A stretch of 64,000 bases of DNA from Salminus brasiliensis (GCF_030463535.1 NC_132901.1:8190959-8254958), one strand, 5' to 3'. Positions 13,301-24,430 are shown, numbered from the stretch's first letter. The notes: generated from the letters alone by a model not told the origin. A program made the numbers and translations.

Positions 13301-13419
13301 TAAGTTTTGTCTTTTTTTTTTTGTTATTTTGTTTTTTGTGTTTTAGGGTTGGGGGGGTGTATGCAGTTATTTTGTGTTAGGGTTAGTATGAGATTTTTGG
13401 CTATGGTATATTGGGTGTG

Positions 13420-13882
13420 TTACGAGTGCGTATTAGGGGACCTATGGAGAGCCGTTCCGAGTGTGGAAGCGCCGGTGACAAAGACGCATCGACGGTGGAA
13501 GTCATACTGCGCACACACGGCAACACTGTGCTTTACACACTCCTCAAGGTCGCCTCGCACGACGAGCAAAACAACGCACCCACGTCTCGGATGCCCAGCA
13601 CGCTCTCGACGAGGCTCTCCTCCAACGCACCGGATAACACTCGCCCAGTTCGTGGCACCTTTTGTCGCCGTTTTCCACCGATTAGCACGCCAAATGCGCC
13701 GCCGCCCGTTCGGCACGCCGGTAGCGTGGCACGCTTCGGTGAGCGCCGTATTAAACGCGGCGTCGTTACGCTGCCCTTCCCGTCTTCTCAACACACGGTG
13801 GAGCCTCTCGGAGACGAAAGAGCATTTCTACGCTCGCCAAGTTGAGCTTTCACCCATATTTCGCTCGACAAACGCCGAGAGA
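13420..13882. other. GC-rich, CpG-rich block upstream of H1, U1
   Basis: Composition changes abruptly from G/T-rich satellite to CpG-rich sequence at about 13420. The block stays open in several frames on both strands (up to about 220 codons on + and 124 on -), as expected when GC-rich DNA has few stops. None of the translations is recognised, and a U1/U3 difference near 13554 (TCG against TTG) is non-synonymous in the 144-codon frame. It is most likely a CpG-rich distal promoter of H1; an eroded gene fragment cannot be excluded. Confidence 0.5.
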
Positions 13883-13967
13883 AAACACAAGTGCGAGACT
13901 GTCGCTGCCACACGGCTGTGCGGCATCGAGCGAGTTGAGTCTACAACGTTCTCATGTGGCTTTTAAG
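13883..13967 (+). promoter_or_regulatory. H1 promoter with AC box, U1
   Basis: AAACACA at 13883-13889 matches the H1-specific AC box known upstream of vertebrate H1 genes. A TATA-like CTTTTAAG lies at 13960-13967, about 90 bases before the H1 start codon, followed by GGCCGGCCCC. Confidence 0.7.
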
Positions 13968-14050
13968 GGCCGGCCCCCTCGCTGCAGCGGGAGGTTCTAC
14001 AGAACGCTTCAGCAGTTTGTGCTCACTCGCGCTCACAGCAAAGCAGAACA

Positions 14051-14674
14051 ATGGCAGAAGTAGCTCCAGCCCCAGCCGCCTCGGCGCCCGCCAAGGCCCC
14101 CAAGAAGAAGGCCGCCGCTCGCCCCAAGAAAGCCGGCCCCAGCGTGGGCGAGCTCATCGTCAAGGCCGTCTCGGCTTCCAAGGAGAGGAGCGGCGTGTCT
14201 CTCGCCGCCCTGAAGAAAGCCCTGGCTGCCGGCGGCTACGACGTCGAGAAGAAAAACTCACGCGTTAAGCTCGCCGTCAAGAGCCTCGTCACCAAGGGCA
14301 CTCTGGTGCAGACCAAAGGCACCGGCGCGTCGGGCTCTTTCAAGCTTAACAAGAAGCAGACCGAGGCAAAGAAGAAGCCGGCCGCCAAGAAACCGGCACC
14401 TAAAGCTAAGAAGCCGGCCGCCAAGAAACCAGCCGCGGCCAAGAAGCCCAAGAAGGTAGCAGCCAAGAAACCCACTGCGGCTAAGAAATCCCCCAAGAAG
14501 GCCAAGAAGCCCGTCGCGGCCGCTAAGAAGGCAGCGAAGAGCCCCAAGAAGGCCAAGAAGCCGGCGGCTCCCAAAAAGGCGACCAAGAGCCCAAAGAAAG
14601 CCAAAACGGTCAAGCCTAAAGCAGCTAAGCCCAAGGCGGCGAAGGCGAAAAAGGCTGCCCCTAAGAAGAAGTAA
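14051..14674 (+). CDS. H1: Linker histone H1, U1
   Basis: Linker histone of 207 codons that binds the nucleosome dyad and linker DNA. A short Ala/Pro/Lys N-terminal tail (1-27) is followed by the winged-helix globular domain (about 28-104: [20 protein letters not shown] through [20 protein letters not shown]), then a Lys/Ala/Pro-rich tail with three SPKK motifs typical of cyclin-dependent-kinase sites. The length equals that of salmonid H1. Residue 68 is Lys (codon AAA, 14252-14254), where U3 and U4 have Asn (AAC) in the normally conserved [10 protein letters not shown] motif; one base change accounts for it. The gene is expected to work, but this copy is the odd one. Confidence 0.98.
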   Translation: MAEVAPAPAASAPAKAPKKKAAARPKKAGPSVGELIVKAVSASKERSGVSLAALKKALAAGGYDVEKKNSRVKLAVKSLVTKGTLVQTKGTGASGSFKLNKKQTEAKKKPAAKKPAPKAKKPAAKKPAAAKKPKKVAAKKPTAAKKSPKKAKKPVAAAKKAAKSPKKAKKPAAPKKATKSPKKAKTVKPKAAKPKAAKAKKAAPKKK

Positions 14675-14717
14675 ACAGTAACGCCGTTTACCTTCATGTC
14701 TTGTTTCTCTATTCAAC

Positions 14718-14733
14718 GGCTCTTTTAAGAGCC
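14718..14733 (+). terminator. Histone mRNA 3' stem-loop, H1 U1
   Basis: GGCTCTTTTAAGAGCC followed by ACCCA, 44 bases after the H1 stop codon. The downstream A-rich element (CATAAAAAAACAGC, about 14745-14758) is the likely U7 pairing site. Confidence 0.96.
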
Positions 14734-15092
14734 ACCCACAGTTTCATAAAAAAACAGCTTTTTTCCCCCCTTGTTACTGCATAATGAATTGATTGTTAAA
14801 AAAAAAAAAAAACACTCAACACAAAAATAGCTCTCATTAGTTTCCCCACACAATAATTATATATGATCAATATATATATATATTTTTGGTTTGGTCATAC
14901 GTGTTACATTTGAGCGGGAAAGGGAAAGAAAACGCGGGGCACGAGTGGGGGTAAATGTTTCTTTCTTTAACCCGTTTTCTTTCTTCCTTTCTCTCTCTCG
15001 CTCACACAGACACACAGCACGAGAGGAGGAGGGGGTCGGGTAGGAAAGCGAGCAGAGGTGGGAGGACGCTAGAGTCTGACGGCGGAAATGCG
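14734..15092. other. H1-H2A intergenic region, U1
   Basis: Contains an A-run near 14800, a TA run near 14868-14883, pyrimidine-rich stretches around 14960-15000 and a purine-rich stretch near 15020-15065. No gene is seen. Confidence 0.7.
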
Positions 15093-15603
<511 letters not shown>

Positions 15604-15637
15604 ATTGGCGCTCTCCGTTGATTTATCTATACACAAA

Positions 15638-15653
15638 GGCTCTTTTAAGAGCC
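15638..15653 (+). terminator. Histone mRNA 3' stem-loop, H2A U1
   Basis: CAAAGGCTCTTTTAAGAGCC followed by ACCCA. The CAAA-flanked version is closest to the textbook signal. The purine-rich AAGAAAAGTGCTG at 15667-15679 is the likely U7 site. Confidence 0.97.
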
Positions 15654-15864
15654 ACCCATTTTTTCTAAGAAAAGTGCTGCTCCTTTACAAACAACACTAC
15701 ATATTCTTCACGTGATTTCCAACTGCATAAAAAAATAATAGCTTTATGAACCGAGTTATTATATAAACACACTGCCATGCAATACACAATTGCCCTTTTT
15801 CATATATTTCACGTACTGAGATCAACACCCTATGCATATGTGCATGTATACACACATTCTCTCG

Positions 15865-15906
<42 letters not shown>

Positions 15907-16058
15907 GTGTTTAATGTTCGCTGTAATGTACAGTACATTGATTAGTTTGATCATATTATTGTTCTTATTATTATATATTCTTTTAATGCTTTTTTTTTCT
16001 TTGTTGTTTTGTATTACAGGAGCCCGCCGTTTTGCTTTTAGGTTTGAAAAGAAGACGC
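15654..16058. other. H2A-H3 intergenic region with CA microsatellite, U1
   Basis: AT-rich sequence with no gene. A CA repeat at 15873-15904 has 16 copies here, against 12 in U3 and 8 in U4, so it distinguishes units. A T-rich stretch ending TATTACAGG near 16020 resembles a splice acceptor but has no supporting exon. Confidence 0.75.
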
Positions 16059-16628
<570 letters not shown>

Positions 16629-16663
16629 ACAGAGCGCTTCGACGTTTACCTGAAATACCCAAC

Positions 16664-16679
16664 GGCTCTTTTAAGAGCC
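16664..16679 (+). terminator. Histone mRNA 3' stem-loop, H3 U1
   Basis: CAACGGCTCTTTTAAGAGCC followed by ACCTA, 35 bases after the H3 stop codon. GCCGAAACAGCAAATG just downstream (about 16695-16710) is a weaker candidate U7 site than at H2B. Confidence 0.95.
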
Positions 16680-17314
16680 ACCTACCCGTGTCCGCGCCGA
16701 AACAGCAAATGTCCGCCTCACCTCGGTGTTGCGTTTATATAATGTAAGGCTATTATGACGCGCGCGCGCTTCTAAGTTCCATAGGGCTGCGCGAGCAAAA
16801 CCAGCCGTAAGACAGTGGTTGTAAAGTTTAGCAAAAAAAACAACAACTAATATATATGTATATATATATTATAACGTTTTGTACAACATTTCACATCAAA
16901 ATCGCCATATTTAACATGTGTTTTAATACATATTAATACGTTTCTTTAAATACCTATCAATATGATTATACATATTTAATAGTTTGGAAACAGTTCATTC
17001 ACCCCAGCAAAAAGTTGAAGCCACTGCTACTTCAGTAGAACACTACACTTTACCCTATGTAGTGTTTAGGCCGGTTTTGGCCTATTACAAACGGCATTTG
17101 ACATGGATGGAGCGTGGATCCCACCGCGTGGTGAAACTATACAACTGCAAGCACAGTTTCAGAGAGCAATGTATGTGTATATTTATATAATGAGAGCTTG
17201 ATTTTGGGTACCTACGTTTCATACATATGCAAAATGAGTTTGATTCCATAGAGAGTAAGCGAGACCAGCTGTGGGGCCGCAGTAAAGGAGTTAAGTGTAT
17301 ATTCCGGAGAGGAC

Positions 17315-18410
17315 CACCGTTGTTGTGGGAACGCAGACATATGTCATGGATGGAGCGTGGATGCCATCGTGTGGTCAAACTAGGCAAATGCAAACGTTAA
17401 CTACGTAGATTTATTCGTGTATGTGTGTGAATGTAACAGCTTTTTTCATTTGATAGATGGTTGTGAACTCCAGTACGTCTACTAAATCATTTGTATTGCG
17501 GTGTTATTTTGGTTAGTGTTTTTTAAAGTACATTTTAAAAAATGTTTCTATTGAAGCATACTTCAGTTCAGGGCATTTTAGTAGCCAGCATGGTTACCAG
17601 TTCTCATGCTGCCAGGCAATGAAATGGAAACTTAATTTAGGGTAATTTTATACACATTAAATATGATTGTTAACTGCACCAACAAATCTAAAAAGTAATT
17701 ACGTGTCTTACGTGATGATTTTCGTTTGGGCTTGGGTTTCATTTCAACAATATGCTAACGATAACATACTCCAGACTGTATAATCTCCTTCCACAACTAG
17801 ATAAAATGTCTTGTTTTGAAGAACGCTTGATAGAAGTCTTTAATAAAGGCACTTTATTAGCCATCATGACAACCAAACAGCATGCAGTTATGTAAAAAGC
17901 CACCAATTTACTCACTGCTAGAAGCCATTGAGACAAACTATAGAGTAGTGCACTTCTATGTAGGACCTTTATTTCCTTTTCTTTAGAGCCCTTAAACTCT
18001 GTGTATTAGCTTATATTGAGGTTACCATAATAATCATAAATCAGTAAAAAACACCGCTCATCTGCTATCAAGACCTGACCGAGGAGCTGGAGGCCAGTGG
18101 AGCAAAGCTAAAATATGGAAAAGCATACGCACCCTCAAATTGGTGCAAAAAAAAATAAATAATAATTTTAATCATTCAAGGCATAGGTAAGTAACAAATG
18201 AATACAAAAGTGCTAACAAAAGTGAATGAAAAGCCAGCCGTACTCACTTGTGAATTCGCTTTTTTGATTTTGCTTCTTTAAACGTCTCTGTGGACCAAAA
18301 AAAAAAAGATTAATTGTTTTACATTTTAACCACACGATGGCATCCACGCTCCATTTACGTACTATGACCACAGACTTAAAGCTTAGCCCTGAAACTCCAT
18401 CAGATGCCTA
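17315..18410. repeat. 1.1 kb spacer duplication, copy 1, U1
   Basis: Aligns along its length with 18489-19604. It has inverted ends: 17350-17375 (starting ATGGAGCGTGGATGCCATCG) is the exact inverted complement of 18329-18354 over 26 bases. Shared internal landmarks include GATGGTTGTGAACTCCAGTA, CCAGGCAATGAAA, GATTGTTAACTGCACCAA and GAGGCCAGTGGAGCAAAGCT. The inverted ends suggest a foldback or terminal-inverted-repeat element, but no transposase is present. Confidence 0.8.
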
Positions 18411-19125
18411 AAAGACTTGACTAGAGAAGTGCACTTCTGTGTAGTGTATACAGTGTAAGGGATTTAGGAAGTGCCCTATTGCAAACGTCACCGTTGTTTT
18501 GGTATCGTGGATATATGTCATGGATGGAGCGTGGATGCCATCGTGTGGTCAAACTCGCAAATGCAAACGCTAAAAACATAGATGTATACGTGTATGTGTG
18601 TGAATGTTACAGCTTTTACATATGACAGATGGTTGTGAACTCCAGTAAGTCTACTAAGATCTACCAAGGAACATTTGGGCATTTTAGTAGCCAGCATGAT
18701 AACCAGTTGTCATGCTACCAGGCAATGAAAACTTAATTTAGGGCACTGCAATTTTTATACACATTAAATATGATTGTTAACTGCACCAATACATCTAAAA
18801 AGTCATTACATGTCTTGCGGGATGATTTTTGTTTGGGTTTTAACAATATGCTAATGATAAAGTAGGACAGAATTTTTTTTTACTCCAGACTGTATTACCT
18901 CCTTCCACAACTCGATCAAATGGCTTTAGATAAAGAATCCTTGATAGAAGCATTCTTTATTTAAGGCACTTTTTTATCAGTTAGGTAAAAAGCCAACAAT
19001 TCGCTCACTACTATAAGCCATTGAGACAAACTGTAGAGTAGTGCAATTCTATGAATGACGTTTTTCCCCTCCCCCTTTAGAGCCCTTAAATTCTATGCTG
19101 TATGGTTATGTGTATGTATGTATGC

Positions 19126-19271
19126 ATCAGCTTATATTGAGGTTAACATAATAATCATAAATCAATAAAGAACACCGCTCATCTGCTATCAAGACCTGAC
19201 TAAGGAGCTAGAGGCCAGTGGAGCAAAGCTACAATTACGAAAAGCATACGCACCATCGGTGCAAAAAAATC
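19126..19271. repeat. 146-bp inverted repeat, left arm, U1
   Basis: Exact inverted complement of 20000-20145 by direct reading (starts ATCAGCTTATATTGAGGTTA, ends GCACCATCGGTGCAAAAAAA plus TC). The arms are separated by 728 bases. A diverged direct relative occurs inside duplication copy 1 (about 18007-18152). Confidence 0.88.
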
Positions 19272-19522
19272 ATTTTAACCTGCCAGGTTTAGGTCAGAGA
19301 CTTTCTTCAAGGCATAGGTAAGTAACAAATGAATACAAAAGTGCTAACAAAAGTGTATCAAAAGCCAGCCGTACTCACTTGTGAATTAGCTTTTTTGTGC
19401 TTCTCAAATTGAACTCTTTCTCTTCTTTCTGATTTTGCTTCTTTAAATGTCTCTGTGGACCAAGAAAAAAAAAACTAAAAAAAAAGATGAATTGTTTTAT
19501 ATTTTGCAGATTTACATTTTGA

Positions 19523-19536
19523 CCACCAGATGGCAT
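19523..19536 (+). promoter_or_regulatory. CTCF-like motif, U1 site 1
   Basis: CCACCAGATGGCAT matches 13 of 14 positions of the vertebrate CTCF core written CCASYAGRKGGCRS. It sits in the right inverted end of duplication copy 2. Binding is inferred from the motif only. Confidence 0.4.
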
Positions 19537-19971
19537 CCACGCTCCATTCACGTACTACGACAACAGACTTAAAGCTTAGCCCTGAAACTCCATCAGAAGC
19601 CTAAGGGGTAGGTCTAGCCAAACTGCTTCCCCTCACCCTGACTTCATCATGAGCTCTACACTTACTTTGCTTACCACAATGTCTTTCCATATTTCTTTAT
19701 CATCCACTAACTGCAACATATGATAAAAGCAACATTACTTAAAGCAACATTAACTCCCTCTGTGTTTATCTAATCTAGCATGACTTTTATTAGAAGATGT
19801 AAAGCGAGCCTGAGAAATCCAAGGGGTAAACATGTAGTTTTAGTTGGCCTCATTAGGAGCTTTTCCCTTGTATGCAATAATATACCATTTATTCGATTTG
19901 TGTTTGTTCTTTCTTTCTTTAAATGTCTCTGTGGACACTATATCTTTAACTTGTAGTGTATTAGATTAACG

Positions 19972-19990
19972 ACTACAATTCCCATGATGC
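19972..19990 (+). promoter_or_regulatory. ZNF143-like motif, U1 site 1
   Basis: ACTACAATTCCCATGATGC matches the vertebrate promoter motif bound by ZNF143 (Staf), of general form ACTACAATTCCC followed by a GC-containing tail. It lies 9 bases before the right arm of the inverted repeat. No associated gene is evident. Confidence 0.5.
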
Positions 19991-19999
19991 CTAACTAAA

Positions 20000-20145
20000 G
20001 ATTTTTTTGCACCGATGGTGCGTATGCTTTTCGTAATTGTAGCTTTGCTCCACTGGCCTCTAGCTCCTTAGTCAGGTCTTGATAGCAGATGAGCGGTGTT
20101 CTTTATTGATTTATGATTATTATGTTAACCTCAATATAAGCTGAT
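20000..20145. repeat. 146-bp inverted repeat, right arm, U1
   Basis: Partner of 19126-19271; see that entry. Conserved in U2 and, with one base change, in U3. Confidence 0.88.
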
Positions 20146-20737
20146 AAAACCTTGCCAAATAAAATTATTTTTGCACAGATTTAATTGTGTGGGTATGAGA
20201 CATGTTAGTATTATTCCTACATTCACTTCTCATTGGTGAAGATCTTCTCTAATGGCCAATGTCAGTGTTAACACTTTACTGTACATCCTATACATTTGCA
20301 CTCCTGGACACTACTAACACTTTATTATTATTACTTAATAATACAGTGTTATTATTAAATTTTTATGTATCGTCATCTGTCCACTTCATTTCTTATTTTT
20401 CATAACTGCACTGTCCTTCATCTGCAGTTAGTTTCAAATGCATTTTCACATGTATTCTATTTATCTGTCTATCTATCTATCTTGCAGTGTGGGTTCTAAC
20501 TAGACAAAGGACTCCAAAAGTCATGTTTGTGTTTTTAAACCACAGTATTGACTTTGTCCTCATGTAACTCATGTATAGTGTAACTGGGTATCTCAGTATC
20601 TTCACCTGGATTTATTGATCCAAAACTGTAGTTTAGTGATGTCAAGGTTCAAATGTTTAAAGTCATGTCATGTTGAATGTTGTGAGGGAATACGTCTGAA
20701 AATATATGGAACCTGGCCTGGCAGATACATATTCTGA

Positions 20738-20751
20738 CCACCAGATGGCAT
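20738..20751 (+). promoter_or_regulatory. CTCF-like motif, U1 site 2
   Basis: Second copy of CCACCAGATGGCAT, in the partial third duplicate of the spacer. Same orientation as site 1 and 1215 bases away. Confidence 0.4.
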
Positions 20752-21059
20752 CACTACTCCATTCACGTTCTGCAACTACATAGTCTTAGGGCCTAGCCCT
20801 GAAACTCCATCAGAAGCCTAAGAGGTAGGTCCAGCCGAACTGCTACCACTCATCCTGACTTCATCATGAGCTTTACACTTACTTTGCTCACCACAATTTA
20901 TTTCCTTCCTTTCTCTTCCACTAACTGCTAACCAATATGACTTTAGAAGAAGATTTATTAGAAGATGTATAGTGAAAACCTGAGGAATCCAAATGGTGTG
21001 GGTTTAGTTTAAGTTGGCCTTGTTTTATTTTATGTGCAGAAATATGTCAGTGGTGGTGG

Positions 21060-21162
<103 letters not shown>

Positions 21163-21352
21163 ATGCATACTTATTCAATCTGACAGAAAATACAAACCCT
21201 GTACTGGTTTGTGTTTGAGCAATATGTGTTGACAAAGAAAAAAAGAACAAATTACTGGTTGAATCTATAAAACACTATGCTTCCTTTAAGTGTGTCTATG
21301 TCAATGTGTCAATGACACAATGTGTCTTTATCCTGTAGTGTCAAGATCAAGG

Positions 21353-21371
21353 ACTACAATTCCCATGATGC
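21353..21371 (+). promoter_or_regulatory. ZNF143-like motif, U1 site 2
   Basis: Second identical copy of ACTACAATTCCCATGATGC, again followed by CTAACTA. It lies about 630 bases before a CpG-containing ATG with a splice-donor-like end (21983-22024). Confidence 0.5.
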
Positions 21372-21982
21372 CTAACTACAAGTTCAGCCTATTGACACAC
21401 GTGCCATGTATTAGGACTAATCACGTGTTGTTTTAGAACGTTTTCGAAAAGTATAGATGACGTACAGTGTTTTATTGATTCAACCATTCATGTGATCCGG
21501 CTCTTTAATTCTTGAATTTGATTTATTGTTGTACTGGGTTGTTGGCGTTGTATTTTCTAAACGTTGCAAACCCTTTGTATGTGGATTTACTTGTTCAATA
21601 TGTTGTCATGGAGCCTGTCTCTCTCTCTCTATCTCTGTCTATCTCTCTATGTATACATATCTATCTACCTACCTACCTTCCTACCTACCACCCTCCCTCT
21701 CTTCATCTAATGATGAAATCCGATAACTGCACGTCCAGTCACAGTAAAAAGTAAACCGTGTGCCATGGTGTACAGTAGTGGGCTGATCTCAGTGTGTGCT
21801 TGTTTTATGCTTGCAAGGTCGTAACCCTAGTACTAAATAGCCATTTATGTCATTTATTCAGGCATTCAGGTGCATTGAGGGAGGACACGTACTCTTGTCG
21901 TGTGTGTGTGTGAAATAATCGCTACGCACGTTAGAATGGCGTGATGTAGTGTGACTTTGTTGTATACGAGACCGAGGCGCAC

Positions 21983-22024
21983 ATGGCGACAGCCATCAGA
22001 GGGGAGTGGACGGCTGACCGAGGT
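21983..22024 (+). other. Possible orphan first-exon remnant, U1
   Basis: An ATG in CpG-rich context opens 13 codons (MATAIRGEWTADR) and runs into CCGAG/GTATTT, which resembles a 5' splice site. The layout recalls the first coding exon of a vertebrate gene, and a ZNF143-type promoter motif lies upstream. No second exon was found and the protein is not recognised, so this is a weak suggestion. Confidence 0.2.
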
Positions 22025-23101
22025 ATTTGTCGTGTTAAGACCTATGTTAACTACTTTTAATGTTCATACATGTGAAACGTCGTCTTTACATGACGACATG
22101 TGAGTCATTACACTTTGCGTTGCTTTGTGGAATAGGCGTGAGCTGGAGACTGGACCTGGTCAGCTCCGTTATGTCGCTGTTGGCACGATAACGTTTGCTA
22201 ACTTGCCAAAAATGAAGTGGATACTGAAATCCGATAAGTCGATTTTGCGGAGAGCCTAAAGTTGTACACCCAGTCACAGCAAATCGACGTAGAACTGCCG
22301 TTGCTGGATCTATGTGTGGAGTTGTACATAGCTTGGAGCCAGCTTAACGATTAGCAGCGTGGCTAACTCGGCCAGCATAAACAGTAAAGCACAAATATGA
22401 GCCTAATTATGAGGGGTCATTATTTATTGACCACAGTGCAGTGCCACATGCGGAGTTGTAGCATAAAAGTACGCAATACAGCCGTGATTTGTGGCTGTTG
22501 AGTGATTTGAGTTAACTTGCTTTTTCAGGTCCACACATGAGCTAACATAGCGATTAGCATGCTAGCTAACTCGGATGGTACAAACAATAGCATTACGCCA
22601 GCGAGTGTAAATACCTGTCAGATAAATACACACTCGCTCGAGTCAGTCAGGTTTTATTATGAAACCGTGTATATAGCTAGCAACATTTTATACGTTTACT
22701 GCCGTGGTTGAAATCGAGAAGCCACCTCGGAGAGTAGCATGATGGCTAGGTGTCTAAAAATTAATCACAAAAATAACGATATTACGGACACGTGCGTAGT
22801 TCTCTATATTGTTATTTGGAGCAAGTGAGGGAGAAACAGTCGTGCTTAAACCCGGCTACCAGCAGCGTATCTTCTGGTTTTCAGAGCTGGGCGGCCTGTG
22901 TAGCTTGCTAGCTAGTGTTTTGTTTACAAAAGATTATTTTCGTTATTAGCTAGTTGCCGAAACGGCATCGGTCAACCGAAAAAACGAACAAACAAAAAAA
23001 CAATGCAATTTCGCTCGTTGGCCAATAGTTAAACAGTAAAAAAGCTCAGAAAAAGCTATGACATTAGAACCGGAGTTGCACTGTCCAATTCCCAAGCAGC
23101 T

Positions 23102-23160
23102 CACTACTCCCTATGGAGTGCACGGTGTCACGAAAAAACGCTGTGCACTAGGGAGTAGTG
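23102..23160. mobile_element. Small hairpin (MITE-like) element upstream of H4, U1
   Basis: CACTACTCCCTATGGAGTGC at 23102-23121 pairs with GTGCACTAGGGAGTAGTG at 23143-23160, with a four-base bulge and a 19-base loop. Fish genomes hold many small inverted-repeat elements with CACTA-TCCCTA type ends. It is present at the same site in U2 and U3. The assignment as a transposon is inference. Confidence 0.45.
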
Positions 23161-23247
23161 GAGTGCGGTTTAGGATCGCCCCAGGTGTACGAAGGAAGAC
23201 TTCATGCATGGAGCATGGGGTGTCATCCTGTGGTAAAACACGGAAAG

Positions 23248-23249
<2 letters not shown>

Positions 23250-23297
<48 letters not shown>
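23250..23297. repeat. TA microsatellite upstream of H4, U1/U2 boundary
   Basis: About 24 TA units; U2 has slightly more and U3 fewer. It lies about 550 bp upstream of the H4 promoter. Confidence 0.95.
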
Positions 23298-23300
<3 letters not shown>

Positions 23301-23801
23301 TTGGCGTTATTATTGTAGTAATTGATTTTTAGAAAACAGTGCATAAATGTTTATTTACAAAGGCCACATGGCCCCTATCCACTTCTTACAGTGACTCAAA
23401 GTAGGCTCATACACAGCCTCACTAAACAGTTCATCTTATGCCTAGGTCACTGAATTGTATGAATTTATTCAGTTATTTATTTATTTAAGATTTCGCCATA
23501 AGACCAATCTATTTCAGAAATGATTTTAGCTCTTAATTGCAGTTTAGGTTACTTCGTCATTATATGGTCAAGCAGGTCTGGAGCTAGGCTGTAGGTTTCA
23601 AAGCTAAATCATGTTGAGTTAAAGTATTCACAGTGAAGGTTATGCATGATCCAAAGTGTGCTGCGTTATTTTGAACATGAGTACATCCAGAGAGAACGGA
23701 ATTCTGGTTGACTGTATTTTGTATGGCTACCCACTCAGTGGCTATACAGCAAAACAAGCGTTCTGCACACGTACAGAGTATGAGGCGGAGCTGATGTACT
23801 G
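23298..23801. other. H4 distal upstream region, U2
   Basis: Unremarkable sequence between the TA microsatellite and the H4 promoter. It includes TTATTTATTTATTTAAG near 23472. Two overlapping short open frames on opposite strands lack any recognisable feature. No gene is supported. Confidence 0.6.
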
Positions 23802-24232
<431 letters not shown>

Positions 24233-24262
24233 ACGCTCGGCCTGAACAGCTCTAAACCCAAC

Positions 24263-24278
24263 GGCTCTTTTAAGAGCC
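24263..24278 (+). terminator. Histone mRNA 3' stem-loop, H4 U2
   Basis: CAACGGCTCTTTTAAGAGCC followed by ACCCA, 30 bases after the H4 stop codon. CAGCAAAAGAGCCTG about 12 bases downstream contains AAAAGAGC, a good U7-pairing core. Confidence 0.97.
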
Positions 24279-24430
24279 ACCCACAAATCCAGCAAAAGAG
24301 CCTGTTTCTAATCTTAGCTTGTTTGTTTCAAATAAGGCAGTCTCCCGGATACTCTGTATTAAGAATGTAATATACGGGAAGAGTACATATATGTTACTTT
24401 GTATATATGTATTGTTTTACACCCCCCCCC

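Larger units (their letters stand above)
1519..13395. repeat. Nested satellite array between H2B and H1, U1
   Basis: About 11 kb of satellite, interrupted by an L2 element at 1658-2559. The monomer is 707-709 bp, with a longer 775-bp type. Using the shared block TTATTTTATTTTGGGGTTAG as landmark, monomers recur at 3018, 3793, 4500, 5209, 5984, 6691, about 7398, 8173, 8880, about 9587, 10362, 11071, 11778 and 12487. Inside each monomer, roughly 300 bp consist of about nine degenerate 33-bp units (consensus like GGGTTATTTTGTATTAGGGT). The array decays into bare 33-bp units between about 13120 and 13395. The + strand is G/T-rich. No coding function is supported. Confidence 0.93.
18489..19604. repeat. 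1.1 kb spacer duplication, copy 2, U1
   Basis: Diverged tandem copy of 17315-18410, beginning CACCGTTGTTTTGG. Its inverted ends (18524-18549 and 19522-19547) match at 24 of 26 positions. It contains the left arm of the 146-bp inverted repeat. A further partial copy of its right end recurs at about 20737-20895. Confidence 0.8.

Noticed and set aside
13100-13395. TTAGGG-like telomeric sequence (GGGTTAGGGTT, TTTTAGGGTTT)
   Set aside because: The motifs are irregular and explained by the degenerate 33-bp unit (GGGTTATTTTGTATTAGGGT); there is no pure hexamer array.
15990-16022. Splice-acceptor-like T-rich tract ending TATTACAGG before the H3 promoter
   Set aside because: Replication-dependent histone genes lack introns, no donor or upstream exon is apparent, and complete promoter elements follow.
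22338-22580. GCTAGC/TTAGC-rich palindromic blocks in the CpG-retaining spacer stretch
   Set aside because: Such GCTAGC-rich sequence is common in fish 5' flanks; no defined element boundaries or arms could be drawn.
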